A stretch of 64,000 nucleotides of DNA from Pseudomaricurvus hydrocarbonicus (GCF_011602365.1 NZ_JAAONZ010000002.1:372001-436000), one strand, 5' to 3'; numbered from the stretch's first letter, positions 8,602 to 18,028 are shown. Numbers and translations: made by a program. The notes: a model not told the origin generated them from the letters alone.

Positions 8602-9471
8602 ATGTACGAAACATTTTATGGATTGGATGAAGAACCGTTTCGACTCACGCCGGATTCACGCCTTTGCTTTAAACACCCTAGCTATAAAAATGCTAAAGCT
8701 TACATGCAATATGCCCTCTACCGAAGAGAAGGCTTCGTCGTGGTCACGGGCCAGCCAGGGACCGGAAAATCAACCTTAATCAGTGATCTTACGTCCGAAT
8801 TTGATGGTGGAAATGTGGTATTCACCAGTTTGAATTGCACACAGGTTCAAGCAGACGACTTGATCAGACTGATCGCCATAAACTTTCAGATAGACGCTTC
8901 AACTGAGTACAAGTCTTTGATTCTTCACAGCTTAAAGCAATATTTTCTCAAGCTGAACAGTGAAGGCCGCAGACCGTTACTGATCATTGATGAGGCCCAG
9001 GACCTGCCCGAAGAGGCCCTGGAAGAACTGAGGCTGCTGACCAATCTTCAACATAACAACCAACCACTGCTGCAGATTTTTCTTGTGGGCCAAAGCGAGC
9101 TCAGAGGGACAATCGCCAAACCTCAGCTGGTTCAACTGCACCAGAGAATAGTCGCCACATGCCATCTGGAACCCTTAAGTGAAAAAGATACCGCCGCCTA
9201 TATTCTTTATCGACTGAAACAGGTGGGTTGGAACGACAACCCAAGCTTTGCTCCTCAGGTGTTCCCCCCCATTCATCAAGTCAGTCGCGGTATACCAAGA
9301 ATCATCAACCTTGTCTGCAGTAGATTGTTATTGCATGGAATGGTCGATGAAAAGCATCATATCGATACCAAGGACCTAAAAATTGTGCTGGATAGCCTGG
9401 TTCACGAAGAGCTTATCCCCAGTTATGACAGCACTGGAATGGAACACACGACACTTCACAGCATCAGCTGA
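8602..9471 (+). CDS. XrtA/PEP-CTERM-associated AAA ATPase (ExeA-like)
   Basis: A 289-residue ExeA/GspA-type ATPase. It begins with the family-typical MYETFYGLDEEPFRLTPD, followed by Walker A GQPGTGKST (50-58) and Walker B LLIIDEAQD (126-134, D130/E131), then an AAA lid. Members of this family are regular partners of exosortase A exopolysaccharide loci; their exact role is unknown. It is slightly longer at the C-terminus than a minimal family member. A hairpin with a short T tract follows immediately and probably ends transcription. Confidence 0.93.
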   Translation: MYETFYGLDEEPFRLTPDSRLCFKHPSYKNAKAYMQYALYRREGFVVVTGQPGTGKSTLISDLTSEFDGGNVVFTSLNCTQVQADDLIRLIAINFQIDASTEYKSLILHSLKQYFLKLNSEGRRPLLIIDEAQDLPEEALEELRLLTNLQHNNQPLLQIFLVGQSELRGTIAKPQLVQLHQRIVATCHLEPLSEKDTAAYILYRLKQVGWNDNPSFAPQVFPPIHQVSRGIPRIINLVCSRLLLHGMVDEKHHIDTKDLKIVLDSLVHEELIPSYDSTGMEHTTLHSIS

Positions 9472-9501
9472 TTTCAAAGACCCACTGGATTTATTCAGGT
9501 T

Positions 9502-9533
9502 AAAGAATACTCATTGCACCTGGGTATTCTTTT
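9502..9533 (+). terminator. Probable terminator after the ATPase gene
   Basis: Inverted repeat AAAGAATAC ... GTATTCTTT with a 13-nt loop, followed by T residues on the plus strand, 30 nt after the ATPase stop. It overlaps the last codons of the convergent nucleotidyltransferase gene, so it probably serves both directions. Confidence 0.55.
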
Positions 9534-10668
9534 CCGCCAGCAACTGTGCCAATGTTTTGGTTTTGGGCGGATTACTTTCATTCATTCGTTTCTTAATGGG
9601 CAGGACGACTGACTTATACGCCAGATGGGGTATCAACAAATGAAACGGCATCTTTAAATAATGGGATCTGACGTACAATAACCAGCGCGCCAGTGCAGAC
9701 CCTCTGGACGCGCAGCTGGCATGATCAGGCAACAATCCACGATCAAACACAAACCGCATGAACAATTGATGCCGCCGGCTCATTTTGGTGAGCCCCAGAG
9801 ATTTTTTCAATACAGGTTCCGGTATCACTGCCCCAAAGAACGTTGAGCAGTAATAGAGTGCGTAATACAAAGGATAAGTTAACTCCAATTCCAACCCGCG
9901 ACTCAACAACCTCTCCCAGTCTTCATCCGTTTCACAATAGGCGCTCAGCAAACTGTTGACATCCTCAAGGTCTCGCAGTGCATGTGTCATTTCCCCATCA
10001 AAAAACAGGTGGGTCGCGCTGTGCAATATCAAATCTTCATTACAGAGCCTATAGACGTTGGGCATACCTTCAATAGCAACAATGCGGGATAATATTCTTC
10101 GACTTGAGGGCGAGACAATGGCGGTCTCCGGGAGAATGGCATGGTGCACATCCAACTCCGTTAATCGTTTGGTGTGCCTCATTGGGGGAAGTTCATGCAT
10201 CCACTTACGATAATATTTCTGATCGTAAGAATCTTTACACTCACTCAGCCAGCCTTTACGCAACAGCAGTGACTCTGCTGTTGGCAATAGCGATTTTGGC
10301 AGAAGTATATCAATGTCAGAGAATATCCTGCCGTCTGCTGGTGAAAGCTTGGCGCAATTGTAGGCCGCGCCCTTTAACACAACCAACGGTACCTGCAAGG
10401 ACGAAAGTGTACTTGCTAATTCTTCCACTTCCAAAATAACCGACTGACGGTGTCGTTTCGTTAAAATGTAAGACCACCTGAGGTGCCTCAGTGGCTGAGA
10501 TGGTATGGACTCCAGCAGGTCGGCGTCTACAAGTTTTGCGTAGAGTCTAGCCAGCATGTCTACCCTTCGGGCCTGTCTAATGAGCAAGTCCCATTGCCGC
10601 ATACTCAACTGACACGCTGCGTGTGGGCTTGAAATAACATCTGCCAACAGACAATCCATCTGATTCAC
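9511..10668 (-). CDS. Nucleotidyltransferase-family protein of the HprK/PqqD cassette
   Basis: A 385-residue protein of the Pol beta-like nucleotidyltransferase superfamily (NTP_transf_5 type). The region VVLKGAAY (97-103) followed by SDIDIL (117-122) holds the metal-binding Asp pair D118/D120. It is the last gene of a cassette with an HprK-like kinase, a PqqD-like protein and a Tat-exported protein. Comparable kinase/nucleotidyltransferase/PqqD sets tailor lasso peptides, which suggests a peptide- or protein-modifying role, but the substrate is not known. The start at 10668 gives a hydrophilic N-terminus and lies 42 nt after the kinase gene. Confidence 0.78.
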   Translation of the reverse strand: MNQMDCLLADVISSPHAACQLSMRQWDLLIRQARRVDMLARLYAKLVDADLLESIPSQPLRHLRWSYILTKRHRQSVILEVEELASTLSSLQVPLVVLKGAAYNCAKLSPADGRIFSDIDILLPKSLLPTAESLLLRKGWLSECKDSYDQKYYRKWMHELPPMRHTKRLTELDVHHAILPETAIVSPSSRRILSRIVAIEGMPNVYRLCNEDLILHSATHLFFDGEMTHALRDLEDVNSLLSAYCETDEDWERLLSRGLELELTYPLYYALYYCSTFFGAVIPEPVLKKSLGLTKMSRRHQLFMRFVFDRGLLPDHASCASRGSALARWLLYVRSHYLKMPFHLLIPHLAYKSVVLPIKKRMNESNPPKTKTLAQLLAEKNTQVQ

Positions 10669-10710
10669 TCACCTACCTTCATAGCTTTCATCAATGTATC
10701 AACAGTCACT

Positions 10711-11661
10711 TTAATTTTTCCCTGTATCAGGTACATGCAGTAAGCTGTCAAATAGTTTGACGGCATCGTCCAGACTGGAATATTGAAAATCATAGCAGTC
10801 GCTTTGAGTGATGGATTGGTTCAGAAGGCGATAACCCATTTCGCCCAACACATTCAGATTAAAGGATTGTTTTGCCAGGTTTAGCAACGATTGGGCTTTG
10901 CCTTGTGGCGAAAGAACACTCTTAGCCTGTGGTGCATAGCGTGGAAAAACAACCCAACTTAATTGAGCGAGCTCTTGACTGCGGTCGATACTCTCTTTCG
11001 GTGCCAGCATGTGGGCAACATCACCCTTCACCGTGTCGTAGCAGACCGGGCCAAATCTGGAATCTTGCGAAAAAGATCTTATAACGCCAAGGGATTGATT
11101 TTTCAAGCACACCGGGCGCCCCAGAGGCGTCACCTGTACCAGGCCATCATCAGACATGCTGACTAATGCCAGTTCATCGCTCAATAACCTCCAGCCCCGA
11201 CACACCAAGCCAGCACACAGTGTGCTCTTCCCTGCGCCTGGAGGCGCAGACAACATCAGGACCCTGCCCTGCTTTTCAACTACAGCGGCATGGACAACCA
11301 AATAGTCATGACAATGATTTGAAACACACCAGTTCATACCCCATTCAAACAACGGTAGCGCTTGATCTCCCGGTAAGGGTTTAAACGGTTTAAACCCGTC
11401 CAGAGAAAAATTGATCTGGGGCTTGTACCATCGCCTTATTCCCTGTGCCGAATCGATCGACACATGAAAATCAAAAAAATCGGACTCGTTCTCCGGATAA
11501 TCGGCATACAGCTGTCTTATGCAATCCAATGTTTTAGAAGAATTCGATGAGACAGAAACCGACAGGGGTCCAAATTTCAGGGATAAAGCGGAGGGGAAAG
11601 CGTGCAAATTAGGTTCTCTCTGGGAAATCGAGCGATCATACGGGTACCGCATTTCCCTCAT
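10711..11661 (-). CDS. HprK-related kinase A
   Basis: A 316-residue protein with a P-loop SAPPGAGKST (138-147) and an HprK-like SDE motif (161-163). Both resemble HPr kinase/phosphorylase, but it lacks the usual N-terminal HprK domain. This subfamily occurs with a PqqD relative in exosortase-bearing bacteria (the HPr-rel-A system). It probably phosphorylates a peptide or protein partner in the cytoplasm; the substrate is unproven. The ATG at 11661 overlaps the PqqD-like stop as TGATG, indicating translational coupling. A TTG two nucleotides earlier in frame is less likely. Confidence 0.85.
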   Translation of the reverse strand: MREMRYPYDRSISQREPNLHAFPSALSLKFGPLSVSVSSNSSKTLDCIRQLYADYPENESDFFDFHVSIDSAQGIRRWYKPQINFSLDGFKPFKPLPGDQALPLFEWGMNWCVSNHCHDYLVVHAAVVEKQGRVLMLSAPPGAGKSTLCAGLVCRGWRLLSDELALVSMSDDGLVQVTPLGRPVCLKNQSLGVIRSFSQDSRFGPVCYDTVKGDVAHMLAPKESIDRSQELAQLSWVVFPRYAPQAKSVLSPQGKAQSLLNLAKQSFNLNVLGEMGYRLLNQSITQSDCYDFQYSSLDDAVKLFDSLLHVPDTGKN

Positions 11662-11939
11662 CAAGTGCTCTGGCAGATCAAGCCCAGATTTATCAAATGA
11701 GGAATGCAGTTATTGAATGTTTGATCGGTCTTACGGCCTATAGAATCATCCATTTCTTCATAAATTTGAGCTGCAGTGAGTGGTTTTTCCACTAACGTTT
11801 CCAATATTCTCTTAGCCTGACTTGATAACAAGTGAATATCCCCGCTATCTTTCAAATACCCTATGCCTTCGTCGTCGTCAGGCCAGATAGATAAAATCAG
11901 ATTCGGGTTGAGGGTGAGAGCAACATCGAGCCGTATCAC
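11661..11939 (-). CDS. HPr-rel-A system PqqD-family protein
   Basis: A 92-residue PqqD-like fold: a short beta-rich N-terminus (LTLNPNLILSIW) followed by helices with SSQAKRILETLVEKPLTAAQI and IPHLINLGL. PqqD-family proteins bind leader peptides and present them to modifying enzymes. Here it would deliver a substrate to the adjacent kinase and/or nucleotidyltransferase. The GTG start at 11939 has AAGGA 3-4 nt upstream and follows the stop of the Tat-exported protein gene by 6 nt, so the genes are tightly linked. Confidence 0.82.
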   Translation of the reverse strand: MIRLDVALTLNPNLILSIWPDDDEGIGYLKDSGDIHLLSSQAKRILETLVEKPLTAAQIYEEMDDSIGRKTDQTFNNCIPHLINLGLICQST

Positions 11940-11945
11940 AGATCC

Positions 11946-12758
11946 TTAGCTCCCCGCTTCATCCAACCTTAAATTCACGCCGTCCTGCCAGTCATCCACG
12001 TTGATACATTGACCCGTCACCATATCGAACTGCTCTCCTATACGGCAACAGGGGATCGGCTTTTGTTCTGCGATGACATAACCAGGTTCGGCCGTACCTA
12101 CCGAAAGCAAGAAGCAGTCTCCTTGTGAATTCATTCTACTCAACCAGTCGTTGGCGGTAGCTTCATCCACCATTTGACCTTCATAAGGAAGGTTGCTGTA
12201 CACAGCTTTAGCCAGGGACACAATTTGTTCTTCATCCGCTCCGTAATATTCATGCCCACTGTTCAAAAGCGACGTCACCAATTCAGCGTAGTAATTATTC
12301 ACATAGCCCTTTAGCTCACTCTCCAGCAAAATGCCCAACAGGGTGATCGTTTCAGGGTTACTGAATTCACCGGAGCCCGGAGGAAAGCCGAACACGCTCT
12401 GAAAAGTGGTTCCACCTTCCGTATTCCACTCCAAACAATTAGCGCCATCAGAAAGTGCGCACACACCGGGTGAATAAGGGATATTGTCCCAAGCAGCGAT
12501 ATTGCTCTTCCAGTATTCTTTCGAGCATCCACGCGCTTCACAGTCAATCGGGTTTCGACCGGAAGTGTTGGCAGATCCCATGGCGGATATAGTACAGCCA
12601 TCCCCCCACACCGGGCGCCCCAAAAAAGACAAAAGCAACGGCGCTGCTGCACCGGCTTTCGTGACGCTTCGCCTCGAAACCCCTTTCACCTCACTTTTCA
12701 GTGAATCGATGTTCTCTGAATTGTCAATCTCAGGGTTGTTTTTACTTTTATCATTCAT
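11946..12758 (-). CDS. Tat-exported Cys-rich hypothetical protein, first gene of the HprK/PqqD cassette
   Basis: A 270-residue protein. A hydrophilic 27-residue leader precedes a twin-arginine signal SRRSVTKAG (28-36), a hydrophobic stretch (AAAPLLLSFLG) and a predicted cleavage region near VWG. The mature part starts with several Cys and a GCSKEYWK...W motif (77-84) that resembles the GCTPGYWK motif of secreted/surface proteins found with PEP-CTERM systems. I cannot name the family. The start was placed at the ATG at 12758 (MNDKSKN); the frame is open to 12812 but those residues look non-coding. Six nucleotides separate it from the PqqD-like gene, so it is the natural candidate substrate of the modification cassette. 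Confidence 0.72.
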   Translation of the reverse strand: MNDKSKNNPEIDNSENIDSLKSEVKGVSRRSVTKAGAAAPLLLSFLGRPVWGDGCTISAMGSANTSGRNPIDCEARGCSKEYWKSNIAAWDNIPYSPGVCALSDGANCLEWNTEGGTTFQSVFGFPPGSGEFSNPETITLLGILLESELKGYVNNYYAELVTSLLNSGHEYYGADEEQIVSLAKAVYSNLPYEGQMVDEATANDWLSRMNSQGDCFLLSVGTAEPGYVIAEQKPIPCCRIGEQFDMVTGQCINVDDWQDGVNLRLDEAGS

Positions 12759-12834
12759 ATTCAATGTCCGATAGTACGATGGCTTATCCATTTCCCATAC
12801 ACACAACCACACAAGTCATGGATGATCCAATTTA

Positions 12835-12851
12835 AGCAATATTTATTCCGG
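12835..12851 (-). promoter_or_regulatory. Weak sigma-54-like element upstream of the Tat-protein gene
   Basis: On the minus strand CCGGAATAAATATTGCTT has GG and GC separated by exactly 10 nt and a good -12 box (TTGCT), but a poor -24 box (CGGAAT versus TGGCAC). It lies about 80 nt upstream of the start. This could be chance in AT-rich DNA. Confidence 0.2.
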
Positions 12852-13002
12852 TAATACAACTCATTGATCTGGTTGATAAATTAATCTCAACCTGAAGATT
12901 ACCTCTACCTTGATGACCAATTTGTAAAAAAAATTGACGTCAGTGCTGAACAGGCTGTAATTTCATATCGACGATTAATGAAGTTTGGTTCTAGGTTTTC
13001 GC

Positions 13003-14313
13003 CTAAAGCCTCCAGACATCAATACCACTCGCCTTTAGGTCATTCCGATCTACACAGGATTTAACGTCCATAAGTATAGCGCCCGATACCATAAATGCCT
13101 GAAAATCGGTTGCTCGTAACGTTTTGTACTTTTTATGAGGTACGGCCAAAACCACCGCATCGGCTTTAGGGAGCGATTCCCACGACAACAGCTGCACACC
13201 GTATTCCTTCATCGCCTCCTGTGGGCACGCCAGGGGGTCATGAACATGAACGTTACAGCGGTACTCTTTCAATTCTTCAATAATGTCTACAACGTGTGAG
13301 TTTCTGAGGTCAGGGCAATCCTCTTTAAAAGTTAGCCCCAGGACAAGAACGTTCGAACCATTCACAGGTTTCGAGTTTTTGGCCAAACACTTAACCGTTT
13401 GCTCGGCGATAAACTTTCCCATACTGTCATTTATCTGCCGCCCCGCTAAAATAACCTGAGGGTGATGACCCGCAGCCTCGGCCTTATGTGTCAGGTAGTA
13501 TGGGTCCACCCCGATACAGTGTCCTCCGACCAGCCCCGGTCTGAAGGGCAGAAAATTCCATTTTGTCCCTGCGGCTTCCAGAACATCCGCCGTGTCGATG
13601 TCCAGGCGGTGGAAAATCAGTGACAATTCGTTCATCAAGGCAATGTTCAAGTCTCGTTGCGTATTTTCAATGACTTTGGCTGCTTCAGCCACCTTAATAC
13701 TGCTGGCACAGTAAGTGCCCGCGTGGACAACCTTTTCATATAATGACGAAACACGCTGCAGAGTCTCAGTGGTATCCCCTGACACCACCTTGACGATGGA
13801 TTCCAGACGGTGCTCTTTATCACCGGGGTTGATTCGCTCGGGGGAATACGCAACATAGAAGCCCTGGTTAGTTTCCTGCTTTTGGCTTGCAGCACCCAGC
13901 CAGACCAAATCTGAATGTTTTTCCAGAATTGGCACACAATATTCTTCAGTACACCCTGGGTACACCGTTGATTCAAACACAACCGTGGCGCCCGGTTTCA
14001 TGTGCCGGCCGACGGTCTGGCAGGCACCACCCAGCGGCTTCAAATCAGGTTGGCGTGCTTCATCAATTGGGGTTGGCACGACCACAATAATGATGTCCGC
14101 CTCTGTCAATTTTCGGGGATCACTTGTATAAATCAACTCTTTGGCCTGGCTTAAGCGCTCCGCTTCCACCTCGCCACTGGGGTCAATCCCCTGCCGGTAA
14201 TGCTCCAGTTTAGTCTCATCCAGGTCGAATCCTATAGTCTTTGTGACTCGCCCAAAAGCAACGGCCAAGGGTAGACCCACATACCCCAAACCAACAATTG
14301 CTACTGCTTCCAT
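13003..14313 (-). CDS. tviB: UDP-N-acetyl-hexosamine 6-dehydrogenase (TviB/WbpO family)
   Basis: A 436-residue nucleotide-sugar dehydrogenase. The Rossmann motif VGLGYVGLPLA lies at residues 7-17. The substrate-binding segment holds the catalytic Cys in VGGHCIGVDPYYL, and a C-terminal UDP-binding domain follows. It oxidises UDP-GlcNAc or UDP-GalNAc to the uronic acid with two NAD+. The closest pattern is TviB of Vi-antigen synthesis, and the next gene upstream encodes a TviC/WbpP-type epimerase, so the product is likely UDP-GalNAcA or a relative. It may share a transcript with that epimerase gene (77-nt gap). Confidence 0.88.
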   Translation of the reverse strand: MEAVAIVGLGYVGLPLAVAFGRVTKTIGFDLDETKLEHYRQGIDPSGEVEAERLSQAKELIYTSDPRKLTEADIIIVVVPTPIDEARQPDLKPLGGACQTVGRHMKPGATVVFESTVYPGCTEEYCVPILEKHSDLVWLGAASQKQETNQGFYVAYSPERINPGDKEHRLESIVKVVSGDTTETLQRVSSLYEKVVHAGTYCASSIKVAEAAKVIENTQRDLNIALMNELSLIFHRLDIDTADVLEAAGTKWNFLPFRPGLVGGHCIGVDPYYLTHKAEAAGHHPQVILAGRQINDSMGKFIAEQTVKCLAKNSKPVNGSNVLVLGLTFKEDCPDLRNSHVVDIIEELKEYRCNVHVHDPLACPQEAMKEYGVQLLSWESLPKADAVVLAVPHKKYKTLRATDFQAFMVSGAILMDVKSCVDRNDLKASGIDVWRL

Positions 14314-14390
14314 AAAAAATCCCTACCAGGCGCTTCGAATCTCACCAGGCTGTAAAGTGTTTAGTCCTGGATGAGCAGAAGCCATGTTTA

Positions 14391-15455
14391 TTAACCCAGC
14401 CCAATCGAAGATTGAAGGCTATCCATTTGTGAATTCTTTTTTTCCCAGAACCATTGAGCGGTTTCCTGCAATCCCTCCATAACCCCATGTGCAGGTTGGT
14501 AGCCCAGTAAGCGGGTCGCCTTTGAGATATCAGCTTGTGAATGCTTCACATCGCCACTGCGAAACTCCCGGTAAATAGGGTCTGAACCTTTTGATTGAGG
14601 ACTGAGTGCCGCCACCATTTGACGCATGTGAGAATGTAGTTCATTCAGGGTAGTCCTGCCTCCGAAGGCTACATTATAGACCTGATTTATAGCTTCTGAA
14701 TTTTTGGACATCGCCGCCAAAATATTGGCCTGAACGGTATTTTCAATGTAGCAAAAATCTCGGGATGTATTGCCGTCGCCATTTATGTAGCAAGGCTTGG
14801 ATTCCAGTAAGTTGCCAAACCAAAGCGGTATCACTGCCGCATAAGCTCCGGCTGGATCCTGTCGTCGACCAAAGACATTAAAATATCGAAGCCCTATGGA
14901 TTCCAAACCATATGTTTTAAAAAATACATCGGCATATAACTCATTCACATACTTAGTGACCGCATAAGGTGATAAGGGCTTGCCAATACGCTCTTCTACT
15001 TTTGGCAGTCCCGGATGGTCCCCATAGGTCGAGGAAGAGGCTGCGTAAACGAATCGCTTTACGCCACACTTGCAGGCCGCCACCATCATATTTAAGAAGC
15101 CACTCACATTGGCCGCATTAGTCGCAATAGGATCTTCAATGGAGCGGGGCACACTGCCCAATGCCGCTTGATGTAATACGAGATCTACCCCCGACACCGC
15201 CTCCATACAACTTGGAAGATCCAAAATGTCAGCTTGATGAAACGTAAACCTTCGCCATTTCTCTTCACCCACTGAGCACCGAACGTCTTCCAGGTTTGCA
15301 AGATAACCCGTTGACAAGTTATCTAATCCTACAACTGTCTGATTTAGATCAAGTAATTGTTCCAATAGGTTTGAACCAATGAATCCGGCGACTCCGGTGA
15401 TAAGCCATGTCCGGGGGGCTGACAGCAGTGTCTTCCTGGCCTGTGAATATGACAT
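14391..15455 (-). CDS. tviC: UDP-N-acetylglucosamine(uronate) 4-epimerase (TviC/WbpP family SDR)
   Basis: A 354-residue extended SDR. It has [11 protein letters not shown] near the N-terminus (residues 21-31), a catalytic Ser/Tyr/Lys set in [10 protein letters not shown] and SPYAVTKY, and a nucleotide-sugar-binding C-terminal half. WbpP/TviC enzymes interconvert GlcNAc- and GalNAc-type UDP sugars or their uronic acids. The ATG at 15455 has GGAAG 5 nt upstream and is preferred over ATGs at 15467 and 15500. Together with TviB it supplies an acidic amino-sugar precursor for the exopolysaccharide. Confidence 0.88.
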   Translation of the reverse strand: MSYSQARKTLLSAPRTWLITGVAGFIGSNLLEQLLDLNQTVVGLDNLSTGYLANLEDVRCSVGEEKWRRFTFHQADILDLPSCMEAVSGVDLVLHQAALGSVPRSIEDPIATNAANVSGFLNMMVAACKCGVKRFVYAASSSTYGDHPGLPKVEERIGKPLSPYAVTKYVNELYADVFFKTYGLESIGLRYFNVFGRRQDPAGAYAAVIPLWFGNLLESKPCYINGDGNTSRDFCYIENTVQANILAAMSKNSEAINQVYNVAFGGRTTLNELHSHMRQMVAALSPQSKGSDPIYREFRSGDVKHSQADISKATRLLGYQPAHGVMEGLQETAQWFWEKKNSQMDSLQSSIGLG

Positions 15456-15740
15456 TACATCTTCCATCAATATATTTAGATAACAATAGCTTACAAACAA
15501 ATGTGTTCTACACTGAAAGGGTAGAACAGAAACACTATTAATACTTCCTTATAGAGAAAAATAGTATATATGCAATGTTGCAATGCATTTATAAAACCTG
15601 ACCTAAACAATGACTTTGGCGACAAGGGCTATAATTATTTTTCTGACTTTGTTTGGTATGACACTGCCACGCCTTAACACAGTCACTCATAGAATGTAGA
15701 AGACGCTGAAAAGAATTCAATCAAACGACGCGAAAAGCCC
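15456..15740. other. Divergent intergenic region between tviC and prsK
   Basis: About 285 nt that must hold promoters for tviC/tviB (left) and the prsK unit (right). A TATAAT hexamer lies near 15631 on the plus strand (GGGCTATAATTATT). No -35 box is clear. A TGGTAT...TGCC sequence near 15655 looks like sigma-54 but has 9 rather than 10 nt between GG and GC. No further gene was seen here. Confidence 0.35.
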
Positions 15741-15860
15741 ATGACACAGCTGGAAAATTTAATGACGGCGTTGCAGGCCCAAACAATCTGTTACACCCAG
15801 GTTGTAGCCAAAACCGCGTTTGCCAGAGTTCATAACATGGTAACCACCACACCTTTATGA
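15741..15860 (+). CDS. Possible 39-residue upstream ORF coupled to prsK
   Basis: A short ORF (begins MTQLENLMTALQ, ends MVTTTPL) whose TGA stop overlaps the prsK ATG as ATGA. The prsK start has no Shine-Dalgarno sequence (CACCACACCTTT precedes it), so translation arriving from this ORF could be needed for PrsK synthesis. Its own ribosome site is weak (GAAAAG 4 nt upstream). No homology is recognised. It may be a coupling leader, a tiny protein or chance. Confidence 0.35.
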   Translation: MTQLENLMTALQAQTICYTQVVAKTAFARVHNMVTTTPL

Positions 15861-18028
15861 TTTATTCTCCTGGCTTTTACAGTTATGTACTGGCCTTTCT
15901 GGGATTTTTTGTGCTGACGATCTTGCTTATGACATCGTCACGAAAAAAACACCATGGACCTCGTTTAATCATCGCGTCTTCGTTAAGTGCTCTTTGGGCC
16001 TTGCAAATCAGCCTGGAGTATTATTTGTTCAACATTCCCAGCGCACTCGCAGCGTCACTAGAGTGGTTGCGATACGCCGCCTGGTTTTTCTTTCTTTGGG
16101 GGGTCATTACCAGCAAGACCCGGGATTCATCACACGAGGTGTTTGCCTACCCGAAAGGGATGGAACTGGCTGGGCTTATTGTAATCGCCCTGCTGAGTTA
16201 TCTGGCAGTGATCGCGCCCAGCTTGACGGCTTATACCCAGACGTTGATCTATGTTCAGCCAAGGACTGTGCAGATATCAACGCTGATCCTGTTGAATATC
16301 ATTGGTCTGGGCTTAATTGAATTAATCATGCGCAATAGCTCGGATGAGCAGCGATGGGTGGTTAAATTCCTGTGTTTAGGAATTGGGTCGTGCTTTGCTT
16401 ATGATTTTTTCATGTACAGTGAAAGCCTTCTGTTTGAAGGCATCAATGGCCAACTCTGGCAGGCGCGTGGCGTGGTTAACGCGTTCACCATCCCACTCAT
16501 TGCTGTCTCGGCCGCACGATACAGTAAATTGAATCTCGGCATTCACGTATCGCGACAGATCGTCTTGCAATCGGCTACCGTGGTCGGGACCGGCCTTTAT
16601 TTACTCCTTATGTCCGCAATGGGTTACTACGTGCGCTATGTTGGCGGCAGCTGGGGCAGCCTCCTGCAGATTATGTTTCTGTTCGGCTCTGGACTGGTGT
16701 TAGCCTCACTGTTGTTCTCCCATAAATTGAGAAAAACGCTTAATGTACTGCTCAGTAAGCATTTCTACAGCTATAAATATGATTACCGTCAAAAGTGGCT
16801 TGAGTTTACACACAACCTTGCAAATACCGAGGGAGATGTCCCACAGCGTAGCTGCCAGGCGATAGCAAGCCTGGTTCACAGCTCTGGAGCCCTGCTGTGG
16901 TGTAAGGATCAAAACCAGCGTTACGAGCTGCTCAGCCACTGGAACATTCCAGAACCGGAAGTCAACTATGAAAGGATGTTACAAGACCTGACGTCTTTGG
17001 ATGAATTTCTCGAAAGCTCCCTTTGGGTCATTGATATGGATGAATTCAGGGATAAGCCAGATAAATATTCTCCATTGACCCTGCCGGAGTGGTTAACATC
17101 AATCCCGAATGCCTGGCTGATCACGCCCTTCATTTTGCAAAATAAGATCTTAGGCTTTGCGCTTTTAAAGAAATCTGACATAAGCACACCACTGAACTGG
17201 GAAGACCGTGATCTTTTGAAAATGGCGGGCCAGCAAACCGCCATACACCTGGCGCAATATCGATCTGAAACAGCTTTAATGGAAGCCAGGCAATTTGAAG
17301 CCTATAATCGACTCTCAACATACGTAATGCACGACCTAAAAAACATATTGGCTCAACAGTCTCTGATCATCTCCAACTCAGAAAAGCATCGTCACAAACA
17401 GGAATTTGTGGACGATGTTTTGCGTACCATCGAGAACTCTGTTGAAAGGATGACCAGGCTTTTAGGACAAATGAAACGAGGCAGTCGAGGTGAACTTAAT
17501 AAAGTCGTGTCTATTACGCAATTACTGTCAGAAGTTGTTAACGAAAGTAAGGTCAGGAATCCCAAACCCACCCTTACTGACTTGCCTTCTGAAGAATTTG
17601 TCTCAGCGAACTACAGCCAACTGAAAAATGTATTTGGTCACTTGATACAAAATGCCCAGGAGGCAACGCCGGATACCGGCAGGGTTCACTTATCACTTAC
17701 ATCCACAGAGACTCAGTTGCAAGTTCTAATATCAGATACAGGTCAGGGAATGTCAGCTGACTTCATCAAGGAGCGACTTTTCAAGCCCTTTGACTCCACC
17801 AAAGGACTGATGGGCATGGGTATCGGTGCGTTTGAAAGCAAACAGTATATCAATTCACTGGGAGGCGATATACGTGTACAAAGTGTAAACGGTCAAGGCA
17901 GTCAATTCATCATCTCGTTGCCAAGGCAACTTGAGGTGAACCCTGATCAAGATGATCTCGATAACGACTGTGAAAACGTTTCAGAAATAAAGGACAGTGA
18001 ACAAACAATACAAAGGAGCTTTATGTGA
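15857..18028 (+). CDS. prsK: PEP-CTERM system sensor histidine kinase PrsK
   Basis: A 723-residue membrane kinase. The N-terminal third has about eight hydrophobic helices, a GAF-like region follows (about 310-460), then an H-box MHDLKN (His near residue 491), N-box NAQEATPD (about 598) and G1 box DTGQGMS (about 628). This matches the PrsK family that pairs with the sigma-54 activator PrsR at exosortase A loci. It presumably senses an envelope signal and controls exopolysaccharide and PEP-CTERM protein expression. prsR overlaps its end by 4 nt (GTGA). The start is inferred from the ATGA junction with a small upstream ORF; no ribosome site of its own is visible. Confidence 0.92.
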   Translation: MIYSPGFYSYVLAFLGFFVLTILLMTSSRKKHHGPRLIIASSLSALWALQISLEYYLFNIPSALAASLEWLRYAAWFFFLWGVITSKTRDSSHEVFAYPKGMELAGLIVIALLSYLAVIAPSLTAYTQTLIYVQPRTVQISTLILLNIIGLGLIELIMRNSSDEQRWVVKFLCLGIGSCFAYDFFMYSESLLFEGINGQLWQARGVVNAFTIPLIAVSAARYSKLNLGIHVSRQIVLQSATVVGTGLYLLLMSAMGYYVRYVGGSWGSLLQIMFLFGSGLVLASLLFSHKLRKTLNVLLSKHFYSYKYDYRQKWLEFTHNLANTEGDVPQRSCQAIASLVHSSGALLWCKDQNQRYELLSHWNIPEPEVNYERMLQDLTSLDEFLESSLWVIDMDEFRDKPDKYSPLTLPEWLTSIPNAWLITPFILQNKILGFALLKKSDISTPLNWEDRDLLKMAGQQTAIHLAQYRSETALMEARQFEAYNRLSTYVMHDLKNILAQQSLIISNSEKHRHKQEFVDDVLRTIENSVERMTRLLGQMKRGSRGELNKVVSITQLLSEVVNESKVRNPKPTLTDLPSEEFVSANYSQLKNVFGHLIQNAQEATPDTGRVHLSLTSTETQLQVLISDTGQGMSADFIKERLFKPFDSTKGLMGMGIGAFESKQYINSLGGDIRVQSVNGQGSQFIISLPRQLEVNPDQDDLDNDCENVSEIKDSEQTIQRSFM

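Noticed and set aside
15645-15670. Sigma-54-like promoter before prsK
   Set aside because: TGGTAT...TGCC has 9 nt between GG and GC instead of 10, and the -24 box is poor.
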